From assembly GCA_021787775.1 (NCBI GenBank), contig JAJYLK010000045.1, positions 1-7,939 of the forward strand: a stretch of 7,939 nt of DNA. Direction: 5' to 3'. Source of the DNA: Actinomycetes bacterium. Its GTDB lineage: Bacteria > Actinomycetota > Thermoleophilia > BMS3ABIN01. The stretch's first letter is position 1. The number at the start of each line of letters is the position of its first letter. The position numbers were made by a program, and so were the translations under genes. Below, piece by piece: positions 1-6,223 of this stretch. Under the pieces are notes generated by a model. That model saw nothing but the letters and a program-made list of their open reading frames with translations. It was not told the origin of the DNA and did no database searches.

Positions 1-324
1 CCGATCTAAGGACGCCGTGCCGGCCGGCTGGCCCGACCAGGAGAGCTGCGGCGACCGGTTGCCGCCGCCCTGCCGCTGACACGCCTGCGCCTGCGCCATG
101 GCGCCGCCTTCGCTGAAAGACGTACTCTTCAGCACGAACCCTGCCGTGGTGCCGGCTGTTGTTACAGCGTTCATGTTCGCCGTTCTGGCCGTTTTTGACG
201 AAGCCATCTCATCCGCTGAACCCTGGCAGCCGCCGATGTTCAGTGCGCAAGGCGCTGTTGCCGCCGCCAGCAGCAATGCGAACGCCGCGCGTCTCCAGCG
301 TTCCCTCTGAACTGTTTCCCTCAC
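1..324 (-). CDS. PEBP (YbhB/YbcL-like) family lipoprotein, N-terminal part, cut by left edge
   Basis: An open frame of 108 codons runs from a GTG at 324 to the window edge without a stop. The first residues read as a lipoprotein signal: basic RERWRR (7-12), a hydrophobic stretch AAFALLLAAATA (13-24), then an IGGC lipobox with Cys33 as the probable lipidated residue. A Ser/Thr/Ala-rich linker follows (about 34-62). From residue 63 the sequence matches the start of the phosphatidylethanolamine-binding protein fold: FVLKSTSFSEGG (63-74), then a Cys (82) and SPQLSWSG (91-98), like the family's SPPLSW motif. The usual CDG before that motif reads CQR, so the ligand site may be altered. GTG is the first possible start after an in-frame TAG a few codons upstream, and it overlaps the TGA of the DUF4389 gene as GTGA, which suggests translational coupling. 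About 80-100 residues are missing. Its role is unknown; PEBP proteins bind small ligands or phospholipids. Family call is good, start fairly good. Confidence 0.75.
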   Translation of the reverse strand, partial: MRETVQRERWRRAAFALLLAAATAPCALNIGGCQGSADEMASSKTARTANMNAVTTAGTTAGFVLKSTSFSEGGAMAQAQACQRQGGGNRSPQLSWSGQPAGTASLDR

Positions 325-893
325 GCCGAGAGGCTAAACGGCGGATACCTGTCGGTAGTCAAAAGAAAGGCGTATGCTTCGACGCGCAGCAACCACCGCA
401 GCACGCCGGTGACGAAGCCGAAGAAGCTGCGCGGGTACCGGCCGGTGAACAGGATGGCGAACCAGGAGAGAAGGGTGACGACGCTGACGGCTATCCAGAG
501 AATATACAGTACGACGTAGTGAGGGATCGCCAGAAACCACTTCACCAGCGGCAACCCCCGGCTGAGCTGGCTGGCGTCCGGAGGAACGAGGTCCAGATGC
601 ACGCCCTGTTCTTCGTCCAGCGAGGGATATGCCTGCGTCAGCAACAGCGCATAGCTGAAGATCCTGAAGCCGAAGCGGGTCAGATTCAGATTCCAGTCAT
701 ACCACCAGCGGGGATACTTCTTGCGGAAGAGCATGGCCAGAACGACGGGGAATGTCAACCCTCTTCCAATCAGATAAAGGATGATCACCACCGGCAACAT
801 CACCACCAGACGAAAAAACGTGGTCAAACGATTGGCTTTTTCGGGGTAGTCGATCTCCAGAGTCGCCGGATAAGGCGCGATTGCGGCTTCCAT
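321..893 (-). CDS. DUF4389 family integral membrane protein
   Basis: This 190-residue protein shows the usual DUF4389 layout. An N-terminal YPATLEIDYPEKANRL segment is followed by hydrophobic stretches at roughly 24-56, 117-150 and 158-178. The signature WFAILFTGRYPR (144-155) leads into a C-terminal GVLRWLLRVEAYAFLLTTDRYPPFS-like end (about 163-188). It is therefore expected in the cytoplasmic membrane; no enzymatic residues are recognisable and the family has no established function. A gaagggag ribosome binding site at 902-909 lies 8 nt before the ATG. The start is 102 nt after the hflX stop, so it may have its own promoter or be read through from hflX; I see no convincing promoter or intrinsic terminator in that gap. 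Its stop overlaps the start of the lipoprotein gene by 4 nt, so the two are probably expressed together. Family call is firm, function unknown. Confidence 0.92.
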   Translation of the reverse strand: MEAAIAPYPATLEIDYPEKANRLTTFFRLVVMLPVVIILYLIGRGLTFPVVLAMLFRKKYPRWWYDWNLNLTRFGFRIFSYALLLTQAYPSLDEEQGVHLDLVPPDASQLSRGLPLVKWFLAIPHYVVLYILWIAVSVVTLLSWFAILFTGRYPRSFFGFVTGVLRWLLRVEAYAFLLTTDRYPPFSLSA

Positions 894-995
894 CAGTCAC
901 GCTCCCTTCGTTGAGTGGATCGTGCTTTATGGCCGGGCTGTGCTCTCATTTCGTTGTTGAACTGGTGAATCCTTCTTGATATATTCCCCGCGTTT

Positions 996-2243
996 TCAGG
1001 CCCGGCGGTGGAACCTGGCGAACCTGACGGCCTCCTCCCTGGGCAACCGTGCCCGGACCAAGACGCCGTCCGGCTTGTTCTCCAGCTCGACATCGGTACC
1101 CAGCCGGTAGATCTCGCTGATGGGGCTGCCATCCCCGTAGGGGAAGAAAAGCTCCACGCGCTCCAGCCTTGAACTGAAAAACCCGGCGATGCGCCGCCGC
1201 AGCTCATCGAGTCCGGCGCCGGTCAGCGCGGATGTCAGCACCGCGTCGGACCAGGACCGGCGCAGAAAGTCCACCTGCTCCGGAGAGAGCAGATCGCACT
1301 TGTTGAGCACCAGCAGCCGGGGGATCGAGCCGGCATCGATGCCATCGATGACACCGTCCACCACCCGGACCGTATCCTCAAGTTCCTCATCAGGCTGGCT
1401 GGCGTCGGCCACGTGAAGTATCAGGTGAGCCACGAGGGTTTCTTCCAGGGTGGAGCGGAAAGCCTCAATCAGTTGATGAGGCAGCTTGCGGATAAAGCCG
1501 ACGGTGTCAGTCCGCAGATAGGTGCGGCCCCCGAAATCAAACGCCCGCGTCGTGGGATCGAGCGTCTCGAACAGGCGGTCGTTGACCGAGACGCCGCCGG
1601 TTGTCAGCGCGTTCAGCAGGCTCGACTTTCCGGTGTTGGTGTAGCCGGCCATCGCCACCAGCGGCAGCTGCGATGACAGCCGTGAGCGGCGCATCACTTC
1701 GCGTGAAAGGGAAACATCCCTGAGGCGCCGCTTGAGAGTGCCGATGCGCTTGCGCGCCACCCGCTGGTCCACCTCGAGCTTGGTCTCGCCGGGGCCGCGA
1801 GTGCCGATGCCGCCGCCCAGGCGGGAGAGCTGCGTGCCCTTCCCTCGCATGCGGGTGAGATTGAACTGCAGCTGTGCCAGCTCGACCTGCAGCTTGCCCT
1901 CAGCGGTATGGGCGTGCTGGGAGAAGATGTCGAGGATGAGCGCCGCGCGGTCAATGACCCGCACGCCCCCCAGCCGGTCCTCCAGATTCCGCTGCTGCGT
2001 GGGCGTCAATTCGTCCTCCACGACCACCAGATCCGGATCGATCCGCGCCAGCTCGGACTTGAGTTCCTGGAGCTTGCCCTTGCCAAAGTAGGTAGCGGCA
2101 ACGGGTGCATCCCGCCGCTGGATCATCTCGCCGGCATATCCGGCGCCAGCGGTAGCCAGCAGTTCCTTGAGTTCGGCCAGCGGCTCTTCATCGGCGTCAG
2201 CCGCGGAGCCGGACATGACGGCGATGAGGTAGGCAGTCTCCAT
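996..2243 (-). CDS. hflX: HflX, ribosome-associated GTPase
   Basis: HflX is a translation-factor GTPase that binds the large ribosomal subunit and, in studied species, splits stalled or stress-damaged ribosomes. The 415 residues have the family's order. The N-terminal domain carries ATYFGKGK (50-57) and the Gly-rich TRMRGKGTQLSRLGGGIGTRGPGE region (130-152). A helical linker precedes the G domain: G1 GYTNTGKSS (200-208), G3 DTVGF (246-250), G4 NKCD (314-317) and G5 SALTG (338-342). A short C-terminal domain ends the protein. Length is normal. The ATG at 2243 is the only common start codon in the frame before the upstream stop, with GAAGG 8 nt ahead. However, the in-frame codons just before it (ARIESLKARN) look coding, see findings. 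It lies 137 nt after dapL with an inverted repeat between them. Proximity to miaA recalls the miaA-hfq-hflX cluster of enterobacteria. Confidence 0.97.
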   Translation of the reverse strand: METAYLIAVMSGSAADADEEPLAELKELLATAGAGYAGEMIQRRDAPVAATYFGKGKLQELKSELARIDPDLVVVEDELTPTQQRNLEDRLGGVRVIDRAALILDIFSQHAHTAEGKLQVELAQLQFNLTRMRGKGTQLSRLGGGIGTRGPGETKLEVDQRVARKRIGTLKRRLRDVSLSREVMRRSRLSSQLPLVAMAGYTNTGKSSLLNALTTGGVSVNDRLFETLDPTTRAFDFGGRTYLRTDTVGFIRKLPHQLIEAFRSTLEETLVAHLILHVADASQPDEELEDTVRVVDGVIDGIDAGSIPRLLVLNKCDLLSPEQVDFLRRSWSDAVLTSALTGAGLDELRRRIAGFFSSRLERVELFFPYGDGSPISEIYRLGTDVELENKPDGVLVRARLPREEAVRFARFHRRA

Positions 2244-2285
2244 ATTCCTGGCCTTCAGACTTTCAATTCGGGCGGCAGGGCCGTA

Positions 2286-2378
2286 GGGACGTTCCTTTCC
2301 TAACTTTCCTATTTTTCTAACCGCGGCTAACTGGGCAAACTTAAACCTGGAAATGGAAAGTTAGGAAAGGAACGTCCC
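2286..2378. repeat. Perfect inverted repeat with 24-nt arms (REP/MITE-like palindrome)
   Basis: The left arm (2286-2309) and right arm (2355-2378) are exact reverse complements over 24 nt, separated by a 45-nt centre. Each arm contains the hexamer CTTTCC (or its complement) twice, separated by TAA. The right arm begins 2 nt beyond the dapL stop codon and the left arm lies 42 nt upstream of the hflX ATG, so the element fills most of the intergenic space. In the transcript it could form a long hairpin. There is no U-tract after the second arm in the direction of transcription, so a standard intrinsic terminator is unlikely. The shape resembles dispersed palindromic repeats such as REP/BIME elements moved by RAYT transposases, or a short MITE. 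Arms of this kind (GGGACGTTCC...) look familiar as multicopy repeats, but copy number cannot be judged from this window. Confidence 0.85.
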
Positions 2379-2380
2379 CC

Positions 2381-3538
2381 TTACAGGTTATCCTTGATCC
2401 GGTCCAACGCCTCGGCGATGCGTTCTTCGGGAGCCGTCAGCGATATGCGGACAAAACCTTCGCCGGAAGGGCCATAGCCTGAGCCCGGAGGCACCACCAC
2501 GGCGCATTTATCCAGCACCATGTCGGCGAAGCCGGCAGAAGTGTAGCCGTCTGGCACCGGCACCCAGATGTAGATCGTGCCCTTGGGCGGCGTTACGTCG
2601 ATGCCAATCTCCCTGAGCGAGCCCACCACCAGGTCGCGGCGGCGCTGGTAGATGGCGCACATTTCCTGGACCGGTTTCTGCGTCGAGGTCATCGCGAAGG
2701 CGGCCGTGCGCTGCAGCGCCTGGAACATGCCCGAATCGACGTTCGTCTTCAGCCGCCAGAGCGACTCGATCACTTCAGCGTTCCCGACGGCGGCGCCGAT
2801 GCGCCAGCCGGTCATGTTGTACGTCTTCGAGAGCGAATAGAACTCAATGCCGACTTCCTTGGCTCCGGGCGCCTCCAGAAAGCTGGGGGCAACGTAGCCG
2901 TCGAAGGTGATCTCGGAATAAGCGTTGTCATGGATGATGCAGATGTCGTTCCGGCGGCCGAACTCCACCAGATGCTCGAAGAAATCGTTCTCGATGACGG
3001 CGCCAGTGGGATTGTTGGGATAGTTGACAAACAGCATCTTCGTCCGCTTGACGATGTCGGCAGGGATAGACGCCAGGTCGGGCTGAAAGCCCAGCTCCGG
3101 CCTCAGCGGCATCGGCACGGGCTCGCCGCCGGCAAGCACCGGCCCGCCGGCATAGACCGGATAGCCCGGGTCGGCGCCCAGACAAACGTCGCCGGCGTCC
3201 AGAAAATTGAAACAGATGTGGGCGATGCCTTCCTTCGATCCCAGCAGCGGGAAAACCTCGGTCTCGGGGTCGAGATCGACGCCAAAGCGGTTCTTGTAGA
3301 AAGTCGCCACCGCCTGGCGGAATTCGTCCAGCCCGCGGTTGTTGGGATAACGGTGATTGGCGGGATCGGCGATCTGGCGCTGCATCTCCTCGACGATATG
3401 CGCGGGAGTAGGCGTATCCGGATCGCCGATGCCGAGGCTGATAACATCCACGCCGGCCTTCTTTTTCTCTGCCACCTTGCGCTCGATCTCCGCGAACAGA
3501 TAGGGCGGCAGCCCATCCATGCGGTGAGAAAATCTCAT
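2381..3538 (-). CDS. dapL: LL-diaminopimelate aminotransferase (DapL)
   Basis: This is a class I/II PLP aminotransferase that converts tetrahydrodipicolinate plus glutamate directly to LL-diaminopimelate and 2-oxoglutarate. It bypasses the succinylase or acetylase branches of lysine synthesis. From the ATG at 3538 the protein has 385 residues. Its start, [19 protein letters not shown], and [12 protein letters not shown] (34-45) are typical of the DapL2-like subgroup. PLP-fold landmarks follow: NYPNNPTG (172-179), HDNAYSE (203-209) and [15 protein letters not shown] (234-248), with the Schiff-base lysine at 238. A frame start at TTG 3544 is possible, but the AAGGAG site is only 2 nt from that TTG and an ideal 8 nt from the ATG, so ATG is preferred. 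The gene begins 2 nt after the dapF stop. DapF uses the product of DapL, which supports this call over a general aspartate or alanine aminotransferase. Confidence 0.92.
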   Translation of the reverse strand: MRFSHRMDGLPPYLFAEIERKVAEKKKAGVDVISLGIGDPDTPTPAHIVEEMQRQIADPANHRYPNNRGLDEFRQAVATFYKNRFGVDLDPETEVFPLLGSKEGIAHICFNFLDAGDVCLGADPGYPVYAGGPVLAGGEPVPMPLRPELGFQPDLASIPADIVKRTKMLFVNYPNNPTGAVIENDFFEHLVEFGRRNDICIIHDNAYSEITFDGYVAPSFLEAPGAKEVGIEFYSLSKTYNMTGWRIGAAVGNAEVIESLWRLKTNVDSGMFQALQRTAAFAMTSTQKPVQEMCAIYQRRRDLVVGSLREIGIDVTPPKGTIYIWVPVPDGYTSAGFADMVLDKCAVVVPPGSGYGPSGEGFVRISLTAPEERIAEALDRIKDNL

Positions 3539-3540
3539 CC

Positions 3541-4410
3541 TCAAAGCTCCTTTATCCGGTTGATAAATGTCTCAGAGAGGGAACCTGAATAAATCTCTTC
3601 AGCTGGTCCGGTCATGTGGACCTCCATATCTTTGCCCACCTCGATCACCAGATCGCCGCCGGGCAGATGCACCGTCAACGGGCTGCTCAGGCCCCGCGTG
3701 CGGATGGCGGTCACGGCAACCGCACAGGCCCCGGTGCCGCAAGCGCTTGTCTCCCCCACGCCCCGCTCCCAGACCCGCATGGCCACTTCGTCCTTTCCCG
3801 TAACGCGCATGAACTCCACGTTGGTACGGCCGGGAAACAGGAAATGATTCTCGATGGCGCCGCCCAGCAGTGGTACGTCGATGTCATCCAGCCTGTCAAC
3901 CTCGATAACGCAATGTGGATTGCCCATGCTGACAAAGGTGAATTCGTGCCCGGAGCCGGCTGCTTCCAGGGTGACGCCGATGGCTTCACTCTTTCCCCGG
4001 ATGCCCTCGTAGCCCAGGATGCCAGCGCCGCCCAGCCGTGCCCGGCCCATGAAGACGCGCACGGAGCCGTCAGCAAGCACATCCGGCGCGATGATGCCGG
4101 CGCCGGTTTCGACCGTCAGCGGACTGCCGGTGGCGAATCCCCGCGAAACCAGATGGCGCGCCAGCATGCGGATGCCATTGCCACACATCTCGGCCCTGCT
4201 GCCATCGGGGTTGAAGATGTCCAGCCGGAAGCCGGCAGTCTCGGTACCGCTCCAGAGCAGGATGCCGTCGGCGCCAATGCCGAAATGCCGGTCACACAGC
4301 GCCGCGGCCCGCGCGGGAGTCAAGTCAAAGCCAAGGTCGGCAGCGGCTACGATAATGTAATCGTTGCCGATGCCGTGCCACTTGAAAAACTCAACATTGG
4401 ATGCAGCCAT
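3541..4410 (-). CDS. dapF: Diaminopimelate epimerase (DapF)
   Basis: DapF interconverts LL- and meso-diaminopimelate in the cytoplasm without a cofactor, using a two-cysteine acid/base pair. Meso-diaminopimelate feeds both lysine and peptidoglycan cross-links. The 289-residue protein has the usual start [12 protein letters not shown] (8-19). The first active-site motif is [16 protein letters not shown] (66-81) with Cys76. The substrate-binding MGNPHCV is at 162-168. The second active-site motif is [17 protein letters not shown] (214-230) with Cys224. All expected catalytic residues are present and the length is normal. The ATG at 4410 matches the conserved family N-terminus; the ribosome binding site is poor (a GAAGGG about 13 nt away). 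The gene starts 24 nt after the miaA stop and ends 2 nt before dapL, so it is central in an operon that supplies meso-diaminopimelate. Confidence 0.97.
   Translation of the reverse strand: MAASNVEFFKWHGIGNDYIIVAAADLGFDLTPARAAALCDRHFGIGADGILLWSGTETAGFRLDIFNPDGSRAEMCGNGIRMLARHLVSRGFATGSPLTVETGAGIIAPDVLADGSVRVFMGRARLGGAGILGYEGIRGKSEAIGVTLEAAGSGHEFTFVSMGNPHCVIEVDRLDDIDVPLLGGAIENHFLFPGRTNVEFMRVTGKDEVAMRVWERGVGETSACGTGACAVAVTAIRTRGLSSPLTVHLPGGDLVIEVGKDMEVHMTGPAEEIYSGSLSETFINRIKEL
3547..3552 (-). promoter_or_regulatory. dapL ribosome binding site (AAGGAG)
   Basis: AAGGAG lies inside the last codons of dapF, 8 nt upstream of the ATG at 3538. It would be only 2 nt from the alternative TTG at 3544, so it decides the start in favour of the ATG. 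Its position inside dapF suggests translational coupling of the two diaminopimelate genes. Confidence 0.8.
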
Positions 4411-4434
4411 CTTCGTAACGGAACCCTTCAGGGA

Positions 4435-5406
4435 TCAGCGGAGGTCATACGGAGCCATGTCCGGGCCGGCTTCAAGTCCCGCGGCGTGCAGCCGCTCAAC
4501 GATCACGTCCACCTCCCGGCCCCCGGTCTCGCCAGCCAGATCGATTCTAACAATATCAGGCATCTTTCGCATCCAGGTCAGCTGGCGCTTGGCGTAGCGG
4601 CGGCTTTTCTGGCGGATGGCAGCTGCCGCCTCATCCAGCGTCAGCTTTCCCTCCACGCAGGCGGCCAGCTCCCTGAACCCGATCGCCTGAGCCGCGGTAC
4701 GGGATACCGGTCCAGCCAGGGCGGCGCGCACCTCATCCAGCGCCCCCGCTGCCAGCATCCGTTCCACCCGCTCGTCGATCCGGCGGTAGAGCTGCTCCCT
4801 GGGAAGCTCAAAGCCGAACGACAGCACCTGATACTTCGACCCGGTCGTCCATAGGCGGTCGCGCTGGGAGGACAGCGGCCGGCCACTTTCGGCTGCCTCC
4901 AGCGCCCGCGCCAGCCGCCGGGGATTGCCGGCGTCGATGCCGGCGACGGCGTCGGGATCAAGCCGCTGCAGCCGGGCCAGCGCAGCATCCTTACCTTCTC
5001 GCTCTATCAATGCTTCCCACCGGCGGCGCGACCCTGCCTCGCCCCGCCCGGCGAAAGAGAAATCCCCCAGCAGAGCGCGGATGTAGAGGCCGGTGCCGCC
5101 CACAACGATTGGCAGGCGGCCGCGGCCGGCGATTGCGGCGATCGTTGCCCCCGCCTCGCGGGCAAAGCGGGCGGCGCTGTATTCCTCGCCGAGCGGCAGG
5201 CTGCCGATCAGATGATGTGGCGCGCAGGTTAGCAGCTGTGCCGGTGGTTGATCGGTGAGGATCGGCAGGCCGCGATAGACCTGCATCGAATCGGCGGAGA
5301 TGATCTCGCCGCCGGTAGCGACGGCGACGCTTGCGCCCACGCTGCTCTTGCCCACGGCCGTGGGACCGAAGATGGCTACGACACCGGTGTTATGAGAAAA
5401 CGGCAA
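4435..5406 (-). CDS. miaA: tRNA dimethylallyltransferase (MiaA)
   Basis: MiaA transfers a dimethylallyl group from dimethylallyl diphosphate to N6 of A37 in tRNAs that read UNN codons. The 323-residue protein shows the P-loop GPTAVGKSS (14-22), SADSMQVYRG (37-46) with the catalytic-type Asp39, GGTGLYI (103-109), the RRLARALE stretch (163-170), QAIGFREL (240-247), and the C-terminal RRYAKRQLTWMRK (269-281). Length is normal. The start is a TTG at 5406. No ATG or GTG occurs in frame before the P-loop, and a TAA lies directly upstream, so TTG is essentially forced. A ribosome binding site is present (5413-5420). The start lies inside the upstream regulator gene (31-nt overlap), which points to coupled translation. 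The following dapF begins 24 nt after the stop. Confidence 0.97.
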   Translation of the reverse strand: MPFSHNTGVVAIFGPTAVGKSSVGASVAVATGGEIISADSMQVYRGLPILTDQPPAQLLTCAPHHLIGSLPLGEEYSAARFAREAGATIAAIAGRGRLPIVVGGTGLYIRALLGDFSFAGRGEAGSRRRWEALIEREGKDAALARLQRLDPDAVAGIDAGNPRRLARALEAAESGRPLSSQRDRLWTTGSKYQVLSFGFELPREQLYRRIDERVERMLAAGALDEVRAALAGPVSRTAAQAIGFRELAACVEGKLTLDEAAAAIRQKSRRYAKRQLTWMRKMPDIVRIDLAGETGGREVDVIVERLHAAGLEAGPDMAPYDLR

Positions 5407-6056
5407 TTATGTCCACCTTTGGAGATGCCAGATTGGCTCGCAAGGCGGATCTTCCCCAAATGGGATTCACAGATGCCCTGGACCAGACTGTGATGCAGGC
5501 TGCAGACCAGCTCCATCTCACCGGAGAGCTCCCGGAAGATGCAGTTCAGGACATCGACGTTCAGCCGCCCCTGGTCGTCGCTGGATATCCGGGCGAACAG
5601 CCCCTGCTCGTCAAAGATCCCCGTGAGGTTTCTGATCCGGACCGGCAGCGGGCTTTCCGCGGTCAGGCCGGCGGCCGCCAGCTGCTTTTTTCCCTCCTCG
5701 AGACCGGCCCGGCGAGCCACGGTTTCCGGCCGCAGGCCGTTCTCGATGGCCCCCAGCGCGATCGAAGCCAGCAGGCGGTAATCGCGCGGCGGATACTGGC
5801 CCGTAACGGCGCCGCCCACGCGATAGCGGCGCCCCGGACGCCCGCCGTTGCCAGCCTTGAATACTTCTGACTCCAGCAGCCCGCCGGCCGTCATCTTCTC
5901 CAGATGCATCCTGGCCACGTTCGGGTGCAGGCCGAAGCTGCCGGCGACGCCGGTGACCGTGACCGGCTCGCCGCCGGCGGCGATGACGTGACGGTATATC
6001 CTCATCCTGGTCGGATCCGCCAGGATCCTGGTGATTTCGTCGTTACTGGGTGCCAA
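5376..6056 (-). CDS. ArsR/SufR-like winged-helix regulator with Cys-containing C-terminal domain
   Basis: This 226-residue protein begins with ADPTRMRIYRHV (13-24), the opening helix typical of ArsR-like winged helices. A helix-turn-helix follows at about 35-62 (VTGVAGSFGLHPNVARMHLEKM, then GGLLE), and the basic wing is GRPGRRYRV (72-80). The C-terminal half contains a putative ligand domain with Cys172 (LNCIF), Cys185 (ELVCSLHH), Cys196 (GICE) and Cys218 (HNC), plus His188 and His189. The first pair has 12 intervening residues, as in the Fe-S repressor SufR; the later spacings (10 and 21) differ. I infer metal or Fe-S binding and redox or CO-related sensing. The start is a TTG with GGAG 5 nt upstream; no in-frame ATG or GTG lies nearby upstream. 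It is divergent from cooS across a palindrome-bearing promoter region and overlaps miaA by 31 nt. The DNA-binding role is well supported, the effector is not known. Confidence 0.8.
   Translation of the reverse strand: MAPSNDEITRILADPTRMRIYRHVIAAGGEPVTVTGVAGSFGLHPNVARMHLEKMTAGGLLESEVFKAGNGGRPGRRYRVGGAVTGQYPPRDYRLLASIALGAIENGLRPETVARRAGLEEGKKQLAAAGLTAESPLPVRIRNLTGIFDEQGLFARISSDDQGRLNVDVLNCIFRELSGEMELVCSLHHSLVQGICESHLGKIRLASQSGISKGGHNCRFLITPVS
5413..5420 (-). promoter_or_regulatory. miaA ribosome binding site (AAAGGTGG)
   Basis: AAAGGTGG is placed 6 nt before the TTG at 5406 and lies within the 3' end of the regulator gene. It supports the unusual TTG start of miaA. Confidence 0.7.
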
Positions 6057-6093
6057 ATCCTCTCCAGCGGTTCGTGGTTCTGGCGCAGTTCAA

Positions 6094-6122
6094 AGTATAC
6101 GCTATTTGCCTGCCTGGATAAA
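6094..6122 (-). promoter_or_regulatory. Probable promoter of the regulator-miaA-dapF-dapL operon
   Basis: On the minus strand a TATACT hexamer (6094-6099) is a good -10. Seventeen nt upstream is TTTATC (6117-6122), a weak -35 that coincides with the outer end of the palindrome. Transcription would begin about 30 nt before the TTG of the regulator. The coincidence with the palindrome would allow autoregulation. The -10 is convincing, the -35 is only 3 of 6 matches. Confidence 0.5.
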
Positions 6123-6144
6123 CACTATTGACATAGTGTTTATC
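6117..6144. promoter_or_regulatory. Operator-like perfect palindrome between regulator and cooS
   Basis: GATAAACACTAT (6117-6128) and ATAGTGTTTATC (6133-6144) are exact reverse complements around a 4-nt centre (TGAC). The 28-nt site is AT-rich within a GC-rich region and lies on the -35 box of the cooS promoter and on the likely -35 of the leftward promoter. This is the position expected for a dimeric repressor that blocks both transcripts. The obvious candidate ligand is the adjacent winged-helix regulator, which is inference from position. As it overlaps promoter elements and lacks a following U-tract, a terminator role is unlikely. Confidence 0.8.
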
Positions 6145-6156
6145 TTGCTATATGCT
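6128..6156 (+). promoter_or_regulatory. cooS promoter, housekeeping sigma type
   Basis: A perfect TTGACA (6128-6133) is followed after 17 nt by TATGCT (6151-6156), a 4-of-6 match to the -10 consensus. An overlapping TGCTATATG could act as an extended -10 with shorter spacing. Predicted transcription start is near 6163, leaving a leader of about 60 nt before the cooS ATG. The -35 lies inside the palindrome at 6117-6144. Confidence 0.75.
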
Positions 6157-6212
6157 CTTGCGGCCATGACGTCCTGGCGTCCGGCAAGCGTACATATAAA
6201 CCAGCATCGCAA

Positions 6213-6218
6213 AAGGAG
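6213..6218 (+). promoter_or_regulatory. cooS ribosome binding site (AAGGAG)
   Basis: AAGGAG stands 5 nt before the ATG at 6224. It supports that start over the in-frame ATGs at codons 23 and 32, which lack such a site. Confidence 0.8.
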
Positions 6219-6223
6219 CGCAC

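Noticed and set aside
159..914. A 251-codon plus-strand frame over the DUF4389 gene
   Set aside because: The opposite strand encodes a clear DUF4389 protein and a lipoprotein start; this frame is Gln/Arg/Pro-rich without any motif.
893..1207. A 104-codon minus-strand frame ending at the DUF4389 start
   Set aside because: Its first two-thirds is an out-of-frame reading of the HflX C-terminus; the rest is the intergenic gap.
2286..2378. Inverted repeat as a rho-independent terminator for dapL
   Set aside because: The stem is long, with a 45-nt loop and no U-run after the second arm, so it does not fit the intrinsic terminator pattern.
3539..3544. TTG at 3544 as the start of dapL
   Set aside because: The AAGGAG site would be only 2 nt away, whereas it is 8 nt from the ATG at 3538.
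3616..4854. A 412-codon plus-strand frame across dapF and miaA
   Set aside because: It runs antisense through two genes with intact catalytic motifs and shows no recognisable domain.
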